This document shows positions 41,704 to 53,062 of a stretch of DNA of 64,000 nt, in pieces. This DNA is from Bicyclus anynana (Eukaryota > Arthropoda > Insecta > Lepidoptera > Nymphalidae), in assembly GCF_947172395.1 (NCBI RefSeq), contig NC_069098.1:2535001-2599000 (forward strand), in the 5' to 3' direction. The notes below the pieces were generated by a model. It made no database searches. It was not told the DNA's origin and worked only from the letters and a program-made list of their open reading frames with translations. Numbering within the stretch: the stretch's first letter is position 1; every line of letters begins with the position of its first letter. A program made the translations under genes and the position numbers.

Positions 41704-44622
41704 TTATTGTCTTCGGTGTAAAGTGATAATTTCTTTTTTTAACTGTGATTTAGATAAATAAAAAAGATCTAAATGGGAGTAAATCTTATTATATTTTCGA
41801 GATAGTCGTACCAAAATTGCGTTTTGGCCATAGTTGGAGTTAGATTTAGGTGCAATTAGTAAGCGAGTGTGCCGGGGCCTAAACGACGAAGCATTTAACG
41901 AGAGAGCTGACAGTAAGCTAGGACAGTCAATACGGCCAGTCAAGATAGCTTGCAACAGAAGAATGTCACTCTGATTTCTTCTTTGCTCCAGGGTGTCTAT
42001 TTTATAGTGCGCACAAGCTTCTTCATAATTGTTAAATCGCCTGTAGTCTTTGAAGGCTAGATATCTGAGAAATTGTCTTTGAACTGACTCCAGCCTTTGA
42101 GAGTGTATAATATAATACGGAGACCAAATATTACACGAATATTCAAGAAGACTTCTAACGTAGGCAAAGTACAATGTTTTTATGCATTCTATGTTATCGA
42201 AACTACGAGTGACGCGTTTGATAAATCCTAGTTGTTTGTAGGCTTTATCTGCTACAACGTCGATATGTTTATTCATGGATAGTTTGTTATCAATTAGTAT
42301 ACCTAGATCTTTAACTGAACTTCCATTGGATATAATGATATCGTTAATTTTATAATCGAAATTAAGAGTATTTTTCTTACGAGTCAGCGTTATGTGATGA
42401 CATTTTTTAGTATTGACAATTATTCTATTCCTAACATAGTAATCAGTCAAAGCATTCAGGTCTTCTTGTAGTTTTAAACAATCATCAAGAGAGCGTATTT
42501 TAAGGAATACTTTTTTGTCATCAGCAAACATTAAAAACTTGGAGTACCTAAAACAACTGCCAATATCAAAGAGGTATGCATTGTACAAGAGTGGCCCTAG
42601 GATTGATCCCTGAGGTACCCCAGAAGGAATACTAACAAAGTCACTTCTGGCACTTCCCATTACTACAGCTTGCATTCGATTTTTAATATACGAAGTTACC
42701 CATCGCAGCAAATTACCGTTTATTCCCAGGACGCTAAGTTTATGTATTAGGATTACGTGATCTACACGGTCGAATGCTTTTTCGAAGTCCGTGTAGATCA
42801 CATCCACCTGACATCTCTCATCCATACTCCGCAACACATAGTCAGTGAAAACAGCTAAGTTAGTGACCGTTGAACGGTTCTTCATAAAGCCATGTTGTTC
42901 GGGAGGGATAGATCTTGTTATTATCGGGCTGATGTGTGCAAATACAGCTGTTTCAAATAGTTTGCTCATAGCATTTAGTATGGAGATAGGTCGGTAATTT
43001 TCTATTTGAGTTTTGGACCCACTTTTATGTATAGGTATAATTAAAGCCTCCTTCCAGACATCGGGGAAAGTGCAAAATCGGTTCAGAGAAAGATCAAAGA
43101 TAATGGAGATAGGTTTGGCCAAGTACGAAGCGCACTTGTTTAGGAAAATTGGTGGAATACCATCGCTACCAGCCCCTTTATTGACCTTTAGGGTTCTAAG
43201 TAATTTTAGAACGTCGTCTTCACCAATAGTTATTTTGCATGTGGGTTCTTTGTGAGCAGTATTTGTCAGGTTTGCAGTGTCATAATAACTAGCAGGCTTA
43301 ACAAACACACTTTCAAAGTACGTGCTGAAACCATAACTGGAAGAGGTTTCACCTGTAAATTTTGTGCTACCTAAAGTTAGTTCAGTGGGGTACCCGCTTT
43401 TACTGCTTTTTAAGGACTTGGTGTAAGAGAAGAGAAACTTAGGGTCTTTGTTTATAAAAGATTGCATTCGTTTGGTGTAGAGAGAGTAACACTTACTCTG
43501 AATTAATTTTTGTCTACTTCTTAATATAGAGAATTCGTCATAGTCTCTAGGGTTATTAAATTGTTTCCAAAGTTTATGTTTTACGAGTTTTTCTTTTACC
43601 ACGTGAATCAAAGATTTAGTGTACCACGTTGGAAAGTTTGATTTTAGCTTGCTCTTTACCGGAATATATTTATTAATAACTTCGTTGAGAATTGCATAAA
43701 ATTTGTTAATAACATCATTCATTGAGTCACCCGTTAGTTCTTCAGACCAGTTGATCTTAGAAAGAAAGTCGTTAATGAGAACATAGTCACCTTTAAAAAA
43801 ATTAGGTTTTCTGATTGGTTTTTGACGATTATAGCAAAGCCGCAAATTCCCTAGATTAAACTGGAGACATGGGTGATATACATCTTCTGGGACTAGAGGA
43901 CTATCGCAGTGTGTCACACAAAAATCAATATTACTAAACAGCAGATCTAACGTATTTTGTTTGCAATTAGCTACTGTATTTTGCTGTTTCAGTCCTGATA
44001 CATTACATAAATCTAACAAGTTTGTGAAGGCATTGTGTAACTCTACCGCTCCACGTCTAAGGATGATAGGTTGATTATCAGTCCAAGTGATATTCGGTAA
44101 GTTGAAATCACCGGCAAGGATTACGTGATCGTTTGGGTGCTTGATGACTAAATCGGCGAGACTAGAGGATATAGACTCAATTCGAGCTGGTAAGAGATTG
44201 TCTGGTGGTGCATAAATTAGTATTACGTGAATATTACGTTTGTCGCGTGTCTTAAGATAGATAGACGGTATGGTGGCCCATAACGACTCGACGCCAGGGC
44301 AAGACCATTCATGATGTTGTTGTATGTGTAAATTTTTAGCAGCACAAAGTAAAACTCCACCACCTTTTTTCTTAGTTGAGGTCTCCGAGTTGCGATCGCA
44401 TCTCAGGACATCATACCTGTCATCGCAGATTTCTTGATCATAGATTCCTCCTGTCAACCATGATTCTGTTATTAATATTAAGTCAAATGTCTGTTGCAGT
44501 ATGTTGAGTCGAAATAAATCTGTCTTAGTCCGCAAACCACGTACGTTCTGATAAAGAATTTCTATGTAGCTGTCACCTGTAATGACTAAAAATGTACCGA
44601 TAGTTAATATGTAAAATAATAA
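41704..44622 (-). CDS. Retrotransposon ORF2, copy 2
   Basis: Its protein is identical to that of the copy at 32791-35709 over the whole 943 residues from the TTG codon at 44535. The same endonuclease (TESW, YAPP, GDFNLP) and reverse transcriptase (DFEKAFD, GVPQGS, FADD) motifs are present. The same lack of an ATG before the endonuclease is seen. No stop or frameshift is found. Confidence 0.85.
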   Translation of the reverse strand, partial: LLFYILTIGTFLVITGDSYIEILYQNVRGLRTKTDLFRLNILQQTFDLILITESWLTGGIYDQEICDDRYDVLRCDRNSETSTKKKGGGVLLCAAKNLHIQQHHEWSCPGVESLWATIPSIYLKTRDKRNIHVILIYAPPDNLLPARIESISSSLADLVIKHPNDHVILAGDFNLPNITWTDNQPIILRRGAVELHNAFTNLLDLCNVSGLKQQNTVANCKQNTLDLLFSNIDFCVTHCDSPLVPEDVYHPCLQFNLGNLRLCYNRQKPIRKPNFFKGDYVLINDFLSKINWSEELTGDSMNDVINKFYAILNEVINKYIPVKSKLKSNFPTWYTKSLIHVVKEKLVKHKLWKQFNNPRDYDEFSILRSRQKLIQSKCYSLYTKRMQSFINKDPKFLFSYTKSLKSSKSGYPTELTLGSTKFTGETSSSYGFSTYFESVFVKPASYYDTANLTNTAHKEPTCKITIGEDDVLKLLRTLKVNKGAGSDGIPPIFLNKCASYLAKPISIIFDLSLNRFCTFPDVWKEALIIPIHKSGSKTQIENYRPISILNAMSKLFETAVFAHISPIITRSIPPEQHGFMKNRSTVTNLAVFTDYVLRSMDERCQVDVIYTDFEKAFDRVDHVILIHKLSVLGINGNLLRWVTSYIKNRMQAVVMGSARSDFVSIPSGVPQGSILGPLLYNAYLFDIGSCFRYSKFLMFADDKKVFLKIRSLDDCLKLQEDLNALTDYYVRNRIIVNTKKCHHITLTRKKNTLNFDYKINDIIISNGSSVKDLGILIDNKLSMNKHIDVVADKAYKQLGFIKRVTRSFDNIECIKTLYFAYVRSLLEYSCNIWSPYYIIHSQRLESVQRQFLRYLAFKDYRRFNNYEEACAHYKIDTLEQRRNQSDILLLQAILTGRIDCPSLLSALSLNASSFRPRHTRLLIAPKSNSNYGQNAILVRLSRKYNKIYSHLDLFYLSKSQLKKEIITLHRRQ

Positions 44623-44922
44623 TTAGAGAAAATTTTGAACGTAGTATGTGGTAAACTAACTTGAGAAACATGTAATGGTTTAGACATAGACGATTACCAC
44701 TATTTATAAAACTTAAAGGTGTAATGATGCAATATTTATGAAGTGTGTGTTGTAAGTAAGGTTTTTTGTAAGGTGTGTGTGTAATTTTAGTTTTTTTAAT
44801 TAGTTGATAGGGCAATATGTAAAGGTGATAATGATATTTAATTAGAGTTTCTTGCGAATTTTTAATTAAAGGACTCCGAATAAGCAATATGAGATGACTC
44901 TGAAGAACATGGACATAAGAGA

Positions 44923-45909
44923 TTATTTTATTTTTATCAAATCTTTTGCGTCTCGTATGTTTAGGGCTGGCGCTTCCTCGTTTTTCCTTAAAAAAATACT
45001 ACAGTTCCGGACCCAGACGAATTTATAAGCTTTTTCTTGAGCAATGTTTTTAATTGTTTTTAATAATTGCTTATTTTCCGGTGTTAAATGCTCGTTGACA
45101 AAAAACTTCTTTCCCGTGCCTGCAACTCCAACGTCCTTGGTGCTTATGCCTTTCTTCCTTTTTAGCCCAGAAAGAATACTGTCCTTCAGCAACCGGTCTT
45201 TCAGTTTCGCTACAATAGGTTTCGGCCTACCAGCTATGGGCTTTTGTGGCTGGACACGATAAGCGAATTCTATGTCATCGCGCTTGAGCTCAACACCGGC
45301 ATGTTGAGCAATTTTTAAAACGACTTCTGCGGGCGATTCATCTGTGGTCTGTGGCATCCCTACGATTTCCAGGTTGTTCATTCGGCCCTGTTGTTGCTGT
45401 TTGCCGTGAAGGGAGCGTAGGTGGGAAATCTGGTCCTCAGATTCGGAGACTCGTTTCTGTAAAGTTTGTAGGTCGCATTTTAAGTCCTCATGTTCCGTCT
45501 GTAGTTGACTATATAAAATTTGAATTTTAGATAATTCTGATGACATCGATGCTAGTTCGTTCCTTAGCTCTGTGGAGATCGTAGTTTTGAGTTCTTCAAC
45601 TATTTCGCACTTGATTGATTTTAGTTTAGTATCTAAGAGGTTCTCAAAGCGTGTGATTAGCATAGCATTTTCATTAGATGTGTTAGTTGGTACTTTACTG
45701 AGAGGAATAGCAATGTCTTCAGAGTCTGAATCAATTCCAATTGGGCGCAAATACTTGTTCGGTTTCTCAGTTCTTACAGGAGTGTTGCTGTTATCTCCTC
45801 CTCTTCGTGATACCGCTACGCAGTTTGGGCACCTCCATTGGGTCCTAGATGATGATGAGTCTCCCGTAAAGCCGACGCAATCGGAGTGATACATACAGTT
45901 ACAGTACAT
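44923..45909 (-). CDS. Retrotransposon ORF1, copy 2
   Basis: 328 residues, identical in protein to the copy at 36010-36996. The only base change seen (45682) turns an Asn codon AAT into AAC at residue 76. The upstream frame break in the PHD-like finger is shared, so it predates the duplication. Confidence 0.8.
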   Translation of the reverse strand: MYCNCMYHSDCVGFTGDSSSSRTQWRCPNCVAVSRRGGDNSNTPVRTEKPNKYLRPIGIDSDSEDIAIPLSKVPTNTSNENAMLITRFENLLDTKLKSIKCEIVEELKTTISTELRNELASMSSELSKIQILYSQLQTEHEDLKCDLQTLQKRVSESEDQISHLRSLHGKQQQQGRMNNLEIVGMPQTTDESPAEVVLKIAQHAGVELKRDDIEFAYRVQPQKPIAGRPKPIVAKLKDRLLKDSILSGLKRKKGISTKDVGVAGTGKKFFVNEHLTPENKQLLKTIKNIAQEKAYKFVWVRNCSIFLRKNEEAPALNIRDAKDLIKIK

Positions 45910-45977
45910 TTGATTCGCTTCACAGTAACACTAATGTGTTCTTTGCAGGCTTCACATGTTCCAACCATTGTTAACTA

Positions 45978-46157
45978 TTTTTTTTTTTTTTTTAATTTCT
46001 TATATATTATTTTGTTTTGGGACTTCGAATGAAATTAAATTAAAATTAAAAATTGAAAATATAATTCCTCGTGTCCGAGACAGGTTTTGAACTCAGTCGC
46101 TTTAACAGTACGTAATCGGAAGGCGAGTATTGTCACCAATACGCTGCCGTGCTAGTT
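45978..46157 (-). mobile_element. tRNA-like segment with poly-A tail, copy 2
   Basis: Counterpart of 37065-37245. The poly-A is one base shorter (16). Confidence 0.5.
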
Positions 46158-46656
46158 AGATCGAGCGGCGAATGTGTAGCCGGCTATGCACTTGATATTG
46201 TGTCTATTAAAACGTCAATAGCGTTCAATATTATAATACCCACATACGAGAATTTATAACACAGTTTTTGCATAAATGAGTGAACACTGTTAATAAACAC
46301 TTTAGTAGCAAAAATTACGCATAAATTTATGATTTACACTGCACTACGCAGAGTTTTAGTCACTTTGATTGAAAGAAAATACAGTTCAGGAGTGTATTTC
46401 GAAACAAAACACAAGATTAGTCCGGTGATATTTTAAAGTGTTGTTTTTGGTGATCCACTTAATGGTTAGACTTGCGCGCATTTACACTTGAGTTTTACAC
46501 TTTTATTAGTTAGTTGCACGTGTAATTACGGGTAAATATTGACTTGTTATACTTTAATTCGTAAATAGAAACAGAGTCAGTGTATCCTTAACGCTTGACA
46601 GCTGTCAAAAAATATATTATATAAATTTCTTAATTTGAACGATGGTTTTTTAGCAG
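46158..46656. other. AT-rich sequence, copy 2
   Basis: Counterpart of 37246-37744. Nothing recognised. Confidence 0.4.
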
Positions 46657-46824
46657 ACGTTAAAAAAGCGTTCAAATATAGTATGAAGATAAATGAAGGT
46701 TCCGACGCCCAAAATTGAAAATGCAATACTGCTCGGAAAAGCGACGTATTTTAAAAACGCTGTCGTGTGAACATATACTCGTACTTGGGAATGCATTTGT
46801 CGTATTTGAACGCTTTTTAAGAGC
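46657..46824. repeat. Foldback element, copy 2
   Basis: Counterpart of 37745-37912. Confidence 0.65.
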
Positions 46825-47261
46825 GCGCAGCGCGTCGGTACGATATGGATAAAATTCGAAGCGCAAACGAGACGCCGAATTATGACTTTCACGTGAGTGA
46901 AAAGCACGGAGCGATTGACGCGCGACGCAAATTTTATGTCGTGAGCGCCAAAACCATTTTTACCTAATTGCAAGTAAATTAAACAACATACCTAACGAAA
47001 AACAAAATGGCCATAATTTTCTATACAAAACAAAAATTTAAGAAAATAAGTTTGCTTTTCCTGAGATTGAAAGCAAAATGTGAGCAAAACATGTTTTTTT
47101 CAAAAAAATAAACTATCGAGAAAAGTTTTACAAATTGTGTATTTTGTATAGTCATAACAAAGCTGACACTTTGAAATATCATTTACCCAAATATCAGGCT
47201 CCTAACTTTTCCAGAATCTGAGATCCAGAACCATTTGTAACCACCAAATTACATATTGCAC

Positions 47262-47612
47262 ACTCTTAAGTCTGTTAAGGAAACTCTCATGCGAATGAGG
47301 GCTTATTCATGGTTTTTATCTTATATTGAAATTGTATTACTGTTCGAAAAAAGCGTCGTGTTTTAAAAACGCTGTCGTGTGAACATATACTCGTACTCGA
47401 ATGCATTTGTCGTATTTGAATGCTTTTTAAATCTGTTAAGAAAACTCTCGTGCGTATGAGGGATTATTCATGGTTTATTTCCAATGCCGAATATTGAAAT
47501 TGTATTACTGTTCGAAAAAAAGCGTCGTATTTTAAAAACGCTGTCTTTGTAATATAATATACTCGTACTTGAGAAAGCATTTATTATATTTGAACGCTTT
47601 CAATCAATTTTC
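47262..47612. repeat. Two degenerate tandem units, copy 2
   Basis: Counterpart of 38350-38700. Confidence 0.65.
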
Positions 47613-48457
47613 ATAAATATTATTTCAAAATATAATGGAAATAAAAATAAATAAAAAAATTGAATAAACTTTCTTCACCTACTAAATTAATAAATATATT
47701 AATAGGGACATAACAAAGCAGAATAGCCTGTGTGTATTAGAAAAAGTATAACTTGCAGGCGTCCTCTACCTAATATAACTAACTGGTCGAATAAAATAAT
47801 TCTAAAAACTATGAATACATCATATAGTATACATCATCATCATCAGCCTATTTTAAAGGCTTCTAAAGCTTCCATTCCTCCATCCTTATAGGAGAGGGGT
47901 CATGGAGCTTAGACCCACCACGCTTATCCAAAAACTGAAATATTAAATAAACAAAATATTTATAAGAAAATATTCAATAACTTAAAAACTAAGGTAAGCT
48001 ACGTCAGTTTTCATTTCCGGCAAGCCAACTTTCATACAAACTCTCATCTCCAACGAAATCAAGGAACAATAAAGTAACAGAGTAATAAAACTTAGAATAT
48101 TACGCGCATTATTAAGCCCGAAGTTTGCCAATATCATATTTCCAAGGGTAATACGCTTTTTTAACTGGCTCCAGAAGTTACGCGGTTTGGATGTTTATGA
48201 AACAGTTATAATAACTATAAGTAACGATACTGCTTTATGAAACTGTGGGCCGTTTTGTGGTTTTCCGCCATTTAGATTTCGGTGCACGGCAAAAAAATAT
48301 CCACATTCGTATGTATTTTCATTATATTTGAACCGTTTTAACGGCAGCGCTTTTTTCGAAACGGCACCTCAATTTCCTTTTAAAAACACTGTTAACTCAA
48401 TGTAACTCAATGTTTTTTTTTTGTATGTGGGTACGAACCAACGATATTTTATATTAT
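47613..48457. other. Spacer within duplication copy 2
   Basis: Counterpart of 38701-39545. No gene recognised. Confidence 0.4.
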
Positions 48458-48665
48458 AAACAAGCTGACGCCGCGCGTATTCACCCGCGTGGTTCCCATT
48501 CCCATAACACCTTAACTTAACGCCTTGTACACATGTTTTCTGTACCTATAGCCTTCCTCGATAAATGGGCTATCTACCACTGAAAGAATTATTTAAATCG
48601 GACCAGTAGTTCCTAAGATTAGCGCGTTCAACAAACAAAACAAACTCTTCAGCTTTATAATATTA
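48458..48665 (-). mobile_element. Short Helitron-like element, copy 2
   Basis: Counterpart of 39546-39753, abutting the next element. Confidence 0.65.
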
Positions 48666-49878
48666 ACTAGCGGACGCCCGCGACTTCGTCCGCGTAAAAA
48701 TTGATGTAAACTTCTCTACCTCTACCTTACCCTGCTCGTAAAACTACCTAACCCTACCCTACCCTACCCCTACCTTACTCCTACCCTACCGCTAACGCTA
48801 ACCCTACCCTCCCCCTACCTTACCCTACCCTACCCCTATCCTACTCCTCCCCCACCCTATACGTTCCATATCCTTCCCCTACCTCTACCTTGCCCCTACC
48901 CTACACTACCCCTACCTTATCCGTACCTTACCTTACCTTACCGTACCGTACCTTATCCCTACCCTACCCTACCCTACCCTACACTTTCCCTAAATTACCC
49001 CTACTCTACCTCTATCCTACCCCTTCCCTAACCCTATCCTATCCTACCCTCAGCAAAATGGGTCCAGCGTTTTGTGCGTGGTGCAACGACCAAAAGACTA
49101 TAATTTCCCAAGCTACTTCTATGCTAATACTATAAAAGAGGTAAAGTTTGTGTGGTTGTCGGGGGTAATCTCTGGATCTACTGGACCGATTTGGAAAATT
49201 CTTTTACCAATAGAAAGCTACATTATTTGCGAGTGTCATAGGCTATGTTTAGTCCTCATATTCACACGGGAACGGGAACCACGTAATTGAAACCGCGGGG
49301 CGTCATATAGCGGCATTTATGCGACTTTCAAAAATTTTGTATTATCTCCGAAACTATATAAGTAATTAACATACTGTAAAGGGCAAATCTTATCTCCATA
49401 ATATCTTTGTGATTATTAAATAATTTATTTTGATAAGGATTTAAGTTTAGTTGTGTAAATAATGACGTAAACCTTAGTTTAAAATTTAAATAATTTATTA
49501 AAGTACTAAAGGTACTATATCTGCTAAAATATAAAAGATAGATACATGGTGTCGCGGACTTTTTTGTAGAACTTTTAAAGGTTCAAAAAGCCTCCATACA
49601 TTTATTTCAGTTATACGCAATGGTTGAGGCAGCGCATGCGAATAAGTAAGTTTTTCGGTCCGACCTGTAAGAGAAAACCCGCGATAACTCAGTAGTTATA
49701 TATGATAGAAATATAAAATATAGCCTATAGCACTCCCCGATAACGTAGCATTCTACTGGTGAAAGAATTTTTAAAATCGGACCAGTAGTTCCGAAGATTA
49801 CCCCATTTCAAAGAATTGTTACAAACTTACAAACTTACAAACTTACAAACTTTACCTCTTTATAATATTAGTATAGAT
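48666..49878 (-). mobile_element. CCCTA-bearing Helitron-like element, complete
   Basis: Full counterpart of the truncated 39754-40552. It continues past the duplication limit at 49464 with acgtaaacctta, gtcgcggacttttttgtag and gcagcgcatgcgaataag to a terminal tttataatattagtataga. The array lies at 48720-49050. Confidence 0.75.
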
Positions 49879-50008
49879 ATAGATATAGAAATGTTACGTA
49901 CCTACAAAATCACCGCAAAAAGTAATCCGAATTTTACTCCACTGGGCGCACACATGCTCAATTTTGTGTTTACTTTCATTATTTATTTATGTATACGTAT
50001 ATACGTAG

Positions 50009-50318
50009 AGCCGTGATAGTCCAGTGGATATAACCTCTGCCTCCGATTCTGGAGGGTGTGGGCTCAAATCCTGTCCTGGGCATGCACCTCCAACTTTTCA
50101 GTTGTGTGCATTTTAAGAAATTAAATATCACGTGTCTCAAACGGTGAAGGAAAACATCGTGTGGAAACCTGCATATCAGAGAATTTTCTCAATTCTCTGC
50201 ATGTGGGAAGTCTGCTAATCCGCAGGCCAGCGTGGTGGACTAACCCCTCTCATTCAGAGAGGAGACTCGAGCTCAGCAGTGAGCCGAATATGGGTTGATA
50301 ATGATGAGGATGATGATA
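50009..50318 (+). mobile_element. SINE family A, fullest copy
   Basis: tRNA-derived head: gccgtgatagtccagtggat (Box A), tctgcctccgattctggagg and gggctcaaatcctg (Box B). The body has catgcacctccaacttttcag, tcaaacggtgaaggaaaaca, gccagcgtggtgg and gagaggagactcgagctcagcagtgagccg. The tail is gttgataatgatgaggatgatgat, close to the tail of RTE copies. Confidence 0.85.
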
Positions 50319-50823
50319 TACAGTTTTTACAGTTCTTGAGCACACAACTCGATATCGTGTACAATATTTAGGTATTGTTTGTCTAAATAACTATCGTTGT
50401 TTACTATTAAGCTCAGTGGAATAAAACAATTAGCCGCTATATTTCGCCTCAATTTTGATGTGCTAGTGACGTATCTCTATCACTACAATAATCTAGTGTA
50501 AGTAAAATAAAGTCGCTTTCTCTGTTCCTTAGTATGCGTAAATCTTTAAAATTACGCAACGGATTATGATGCGGTTTTTTTAATAGATAGAGCGATTGTA
50601 GAGGAAGGTTTACATGTATAATGACATCCAAGGTTTCCACGGAATTTATAAAAAGCTGTAATCCACGCGTACGCATAGTATTATTACAAAATCTTTGATA
50701 GGCACATTTTTTTACGTTGTTTGGTGGTTTTGTAATTGAATGAACTTGCTATATATATTAATATACCTAGTTGTAATGTAAAAATATAATGTAAATAGTC
50801 TGATAATGAAGACGAAAGTCTTC
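50319..50823. other. Spacer
   Basis: A 75-codon minus-strand frame has no recognised domain. Confidence 0.35.
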
Positions 50824-51258
50824 GATCGATGACCTACGGATCCGAAACTTGGTCGTTAACTATGGGCCTTATTAGAAGGCTCAAAGTCACTCAGCGGGCG
50901 ATGGAGCGAGCTATGCTTGGGGTTTCTCTGCGTGATCGAATCGGAAATGAGGAGATCCGCAGACGAACTAAAGTCATTGATATAGCTCAGCGAGTCGCGA
51001 AGCTGAGTGGCAATGGGCAGGCCACATGGTTCGAAGATCCGATGGCCGTTGGGGACCCAAGGTTCTGGAACGGCGACTTCGCACCGGAAAGCGCAGTGTT
51101 GGTTGACCCCCTACTAGGTGGACCGAAGTACATCAAGCGGGATGCAGGGAGCCGCTGGATGCTGGCAGCTCGAGACCGTTTTGTTTGGAAGTCCATGCAA
51201 GAGGCCTATGTCCAGCAGTGGACGTCCATCGGCTGATAATGATGATGATGATGATGAG
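50824..51258 (+). pseudogene. RTE 3' end, longest fragment
   Basis: A 135-codon frame from ATGACCTACGG. It reads MTYGSETWSLTMGLIRRLK, then RAMERAMLGVSLRDRI, RRRTKVIDIAQRVAKL, and ends GSRWMLAARDR and QEAYVQQWTSIG. One base is missing near 51004 (agctgagtgg, against agctgaagtgg at 27178). The middle therefore reads in a wrong frame until a second change restores it before 51135. A GATGAT tail follows. It is the C-terminal part of an RTE-clade endonuclease/reverse transcriptase, truncated at the 5' side. Confidence 0.8.
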
Positions 51259-51636
51259 TCTGATAATGATATGCATTCATTATAACATAATTTTACATAG
51301 ACATAATATGCATTCTAACACAATTTTACATAGACATTATAAGCAAACGAACGTTGACTCGTTGTGATCAAAGAAAACGGTTCTTTTATCACACCTAATT
51401 GAAGTCCGTACATCAACGTACGTGGCGCTGTGAAATTGCTTTACAATATTCTTTGAAAAGGTATCTTTATGCAGCTGGCTTTACAGTGAGCCAGTCAGTA
51501 CAATTCTTTATCTAGTCGCATCTCTTTAGGCGGCTTACAAACGTTGATACCTGCACATATCTATACGAGACTCTACCTAAGGAAAATTTAACACTTTTTT
51601 TTTGTAATGTCATGTCTTTTTTAAAATACTCCAATA
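51259..51636. other. Spacer
   Basis: It contains a duplicated word resembling cattctaacacaattttacatagaca near 51275-51340. No gene. Confidence 0.4.
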
Positions 51637-51740
51637 TCTGCATTCCCCTCCAACTAGTCGGGAAAGACTGTATTAGGAGTAGGTACGACAATAGACAAAC
51701 AAGGCGGGGATCGAAATTTTAGCTCTGTATTGCTGATATA
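51637..51740 (-). mobile_element. SINE family D remnant
   Basis: tgcattcccctccaactagtcgggaaagactgta, then gtacgacaatagacaaacaaggcggggatcg matches the 57205 copy. The head is lost. Confidence 0.55.
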
Positions 51741-52039
51741 TTTTAATTTAGAAGCAATCGATGCCCATGTGGTATTTGTTTTTTTTTTATAGCTACATGA
51801 TGTAGGATATTTCCTACATACAACACAAATTGAGGCAAACCATTGCTTTTCTGAACTATGTTCAATCTGCTGAGAAAAACGTTACTTTTATATATTTTTC
51901 TGCATTTTTGTAATTTTTTTTTTTTCATTATACTTAGCTTTTAGAGAGTAGTTACACAATACTTCCTTTCCTCGGATAGCAAATAAAGTAGTTGGGATTA
52001 TATTCAAACTCTTTCCATTCATGTCGACAAGCAACAGGA
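51741..52039. other. AT-rich spacer
   Basis: Nothing recognised. Confidence 0.4.
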
Positions 52040-52105
52040 GACTCTGAGAGGAGACTCGCGCTTAGCAGTAAGCCGAATATGGGTTGATGACGACGACGAC
52101 AAGCA
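52040..52105 (+). mobile_element. SINE family A tail fragment
   Basis: gactctgagaggagactcgcgcttagcagtaagccgaatatgggttgatgacgacgacgac. Confidence 0.65.
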
Positions 52106-52140
52106 ACGTTTTGCTTGTCGACAGCACTTAATTACCACTT

Positions 52141-52218
52141 AATAATTAAATTTTGATAAAAAACCACTATAGACTTTTTACTATGGTGGTTTTTAGTTAA
52201 TATCAAAATTTAATTATT
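52141..52218. repeat. Foldback of 78 bp
   Basis: aataattaaattttgata (from 52141) pairs with tatcaaaatttaattatt (to 52218). Inside, aaaaaccactatag pairs with ctatggtggttttt with one mismatch. It can form an almost continuous stem. Confidence 0.8.
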
Positions 52219-52985
52219 GTAATACAATCATGGCTATTCGTTGCTAGTAAATAATGAAAAATTCTACGTTTGCCAAGAGCTTTATATATTTTTTCTACCT
52301 TTCCTTTAAAGATACTCATTTCTTTGTGGAAATAGAAACGTCTGCTTTAGATGCTAAAAAAGGAATCTTAAGAAATATGAACAGCTAGAGAAAACATTAC
52401 ATAGAAACATAATATTAAGTTAATGTCAGCCAAGCTCACTGGCATGCTGATTAAAAATAAACATTTCTCATCTTTAGCCAACTATAAAAAAAGTGCTGCT
52501 TTATAGTAGTTGTTGTAGTGTATATGCTTTGTAAGCATCTGGATATAAGTATAATTTGCTTTCAAATGTTTGGTTCCTACCTCAAAAGGACAATAAAGTA
52601 AGGTCAAGATAGACAGACGGACAGCAAAGTGATCTTCACGCGTAGATTCCTGAGAAAATGAGTAATAGGTACTGGCAAAATTTAATAAAAATTAGGACTC
52701 ACGTCCGCAATCCCTTGAAACTGAGAAAAATTAGATTTTATAAGTGAGATGCCTCATTATTGCGGTACGTTGCATCGTCGCATCGTACCTATACTCGAAA
52801 TTTACTTAGATGACTTTTTTACACAACAATAATGGCCGACTATGAATCAAAGACAATCAGTAGGGTTGAGAAGTTAACAGCGGGCATCGGAACGATATCA
52901 AGTAGGTATCGTTATAACTGAAATACCTAAACTAAAACATCCGTTACTATACTACGTTATCTTAAAAGGGAACGTATAGTAACGT
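52219..52985. other. AT-rich spacer
   Basis: No feature recognised. Confidence 0.4.
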
Positions 52986-53042
52986 TTGTCGGTTGTGTGC
53001 ATTTTAAGAAATTAAATATCACGTGTCACAAACGGTGAACGG
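52986..53042 (+). mobile_element. SINE family A fragment
   Basis: ggttgtgtgcattttaagaaattaaatatcacgtgtcacaaacggtgaacgg, ending about 20 bp before the next element. Confidence 0.65.
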
Positions 53043-53062
53043 TGCACGGTTTATGCCTATGG

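Larger units (their letters stand above)
41265..45977 (-). mobile_element. Non-LTR retrotransposon (CR1/Jockey-like), copy 2
   Basis: It duplicates 32360-37064 together with its flanks, so it arose by segmental duplication and not by a second insertion. Its AAAT tail is two units longer. Confidence 0.85.
40567..49464. repeat. 8.9-kb direct tandem duplication, copy 2
   Basis: Same content and order as 31662-40552. Differences seen: two extra TTTA units in the tract at 41265-41300, one T less in the poly-T at 45978-45993, and G at 45682 for A at 36769. Both retrotransposon proteins are identical between the copies. Confidence 0.95.
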
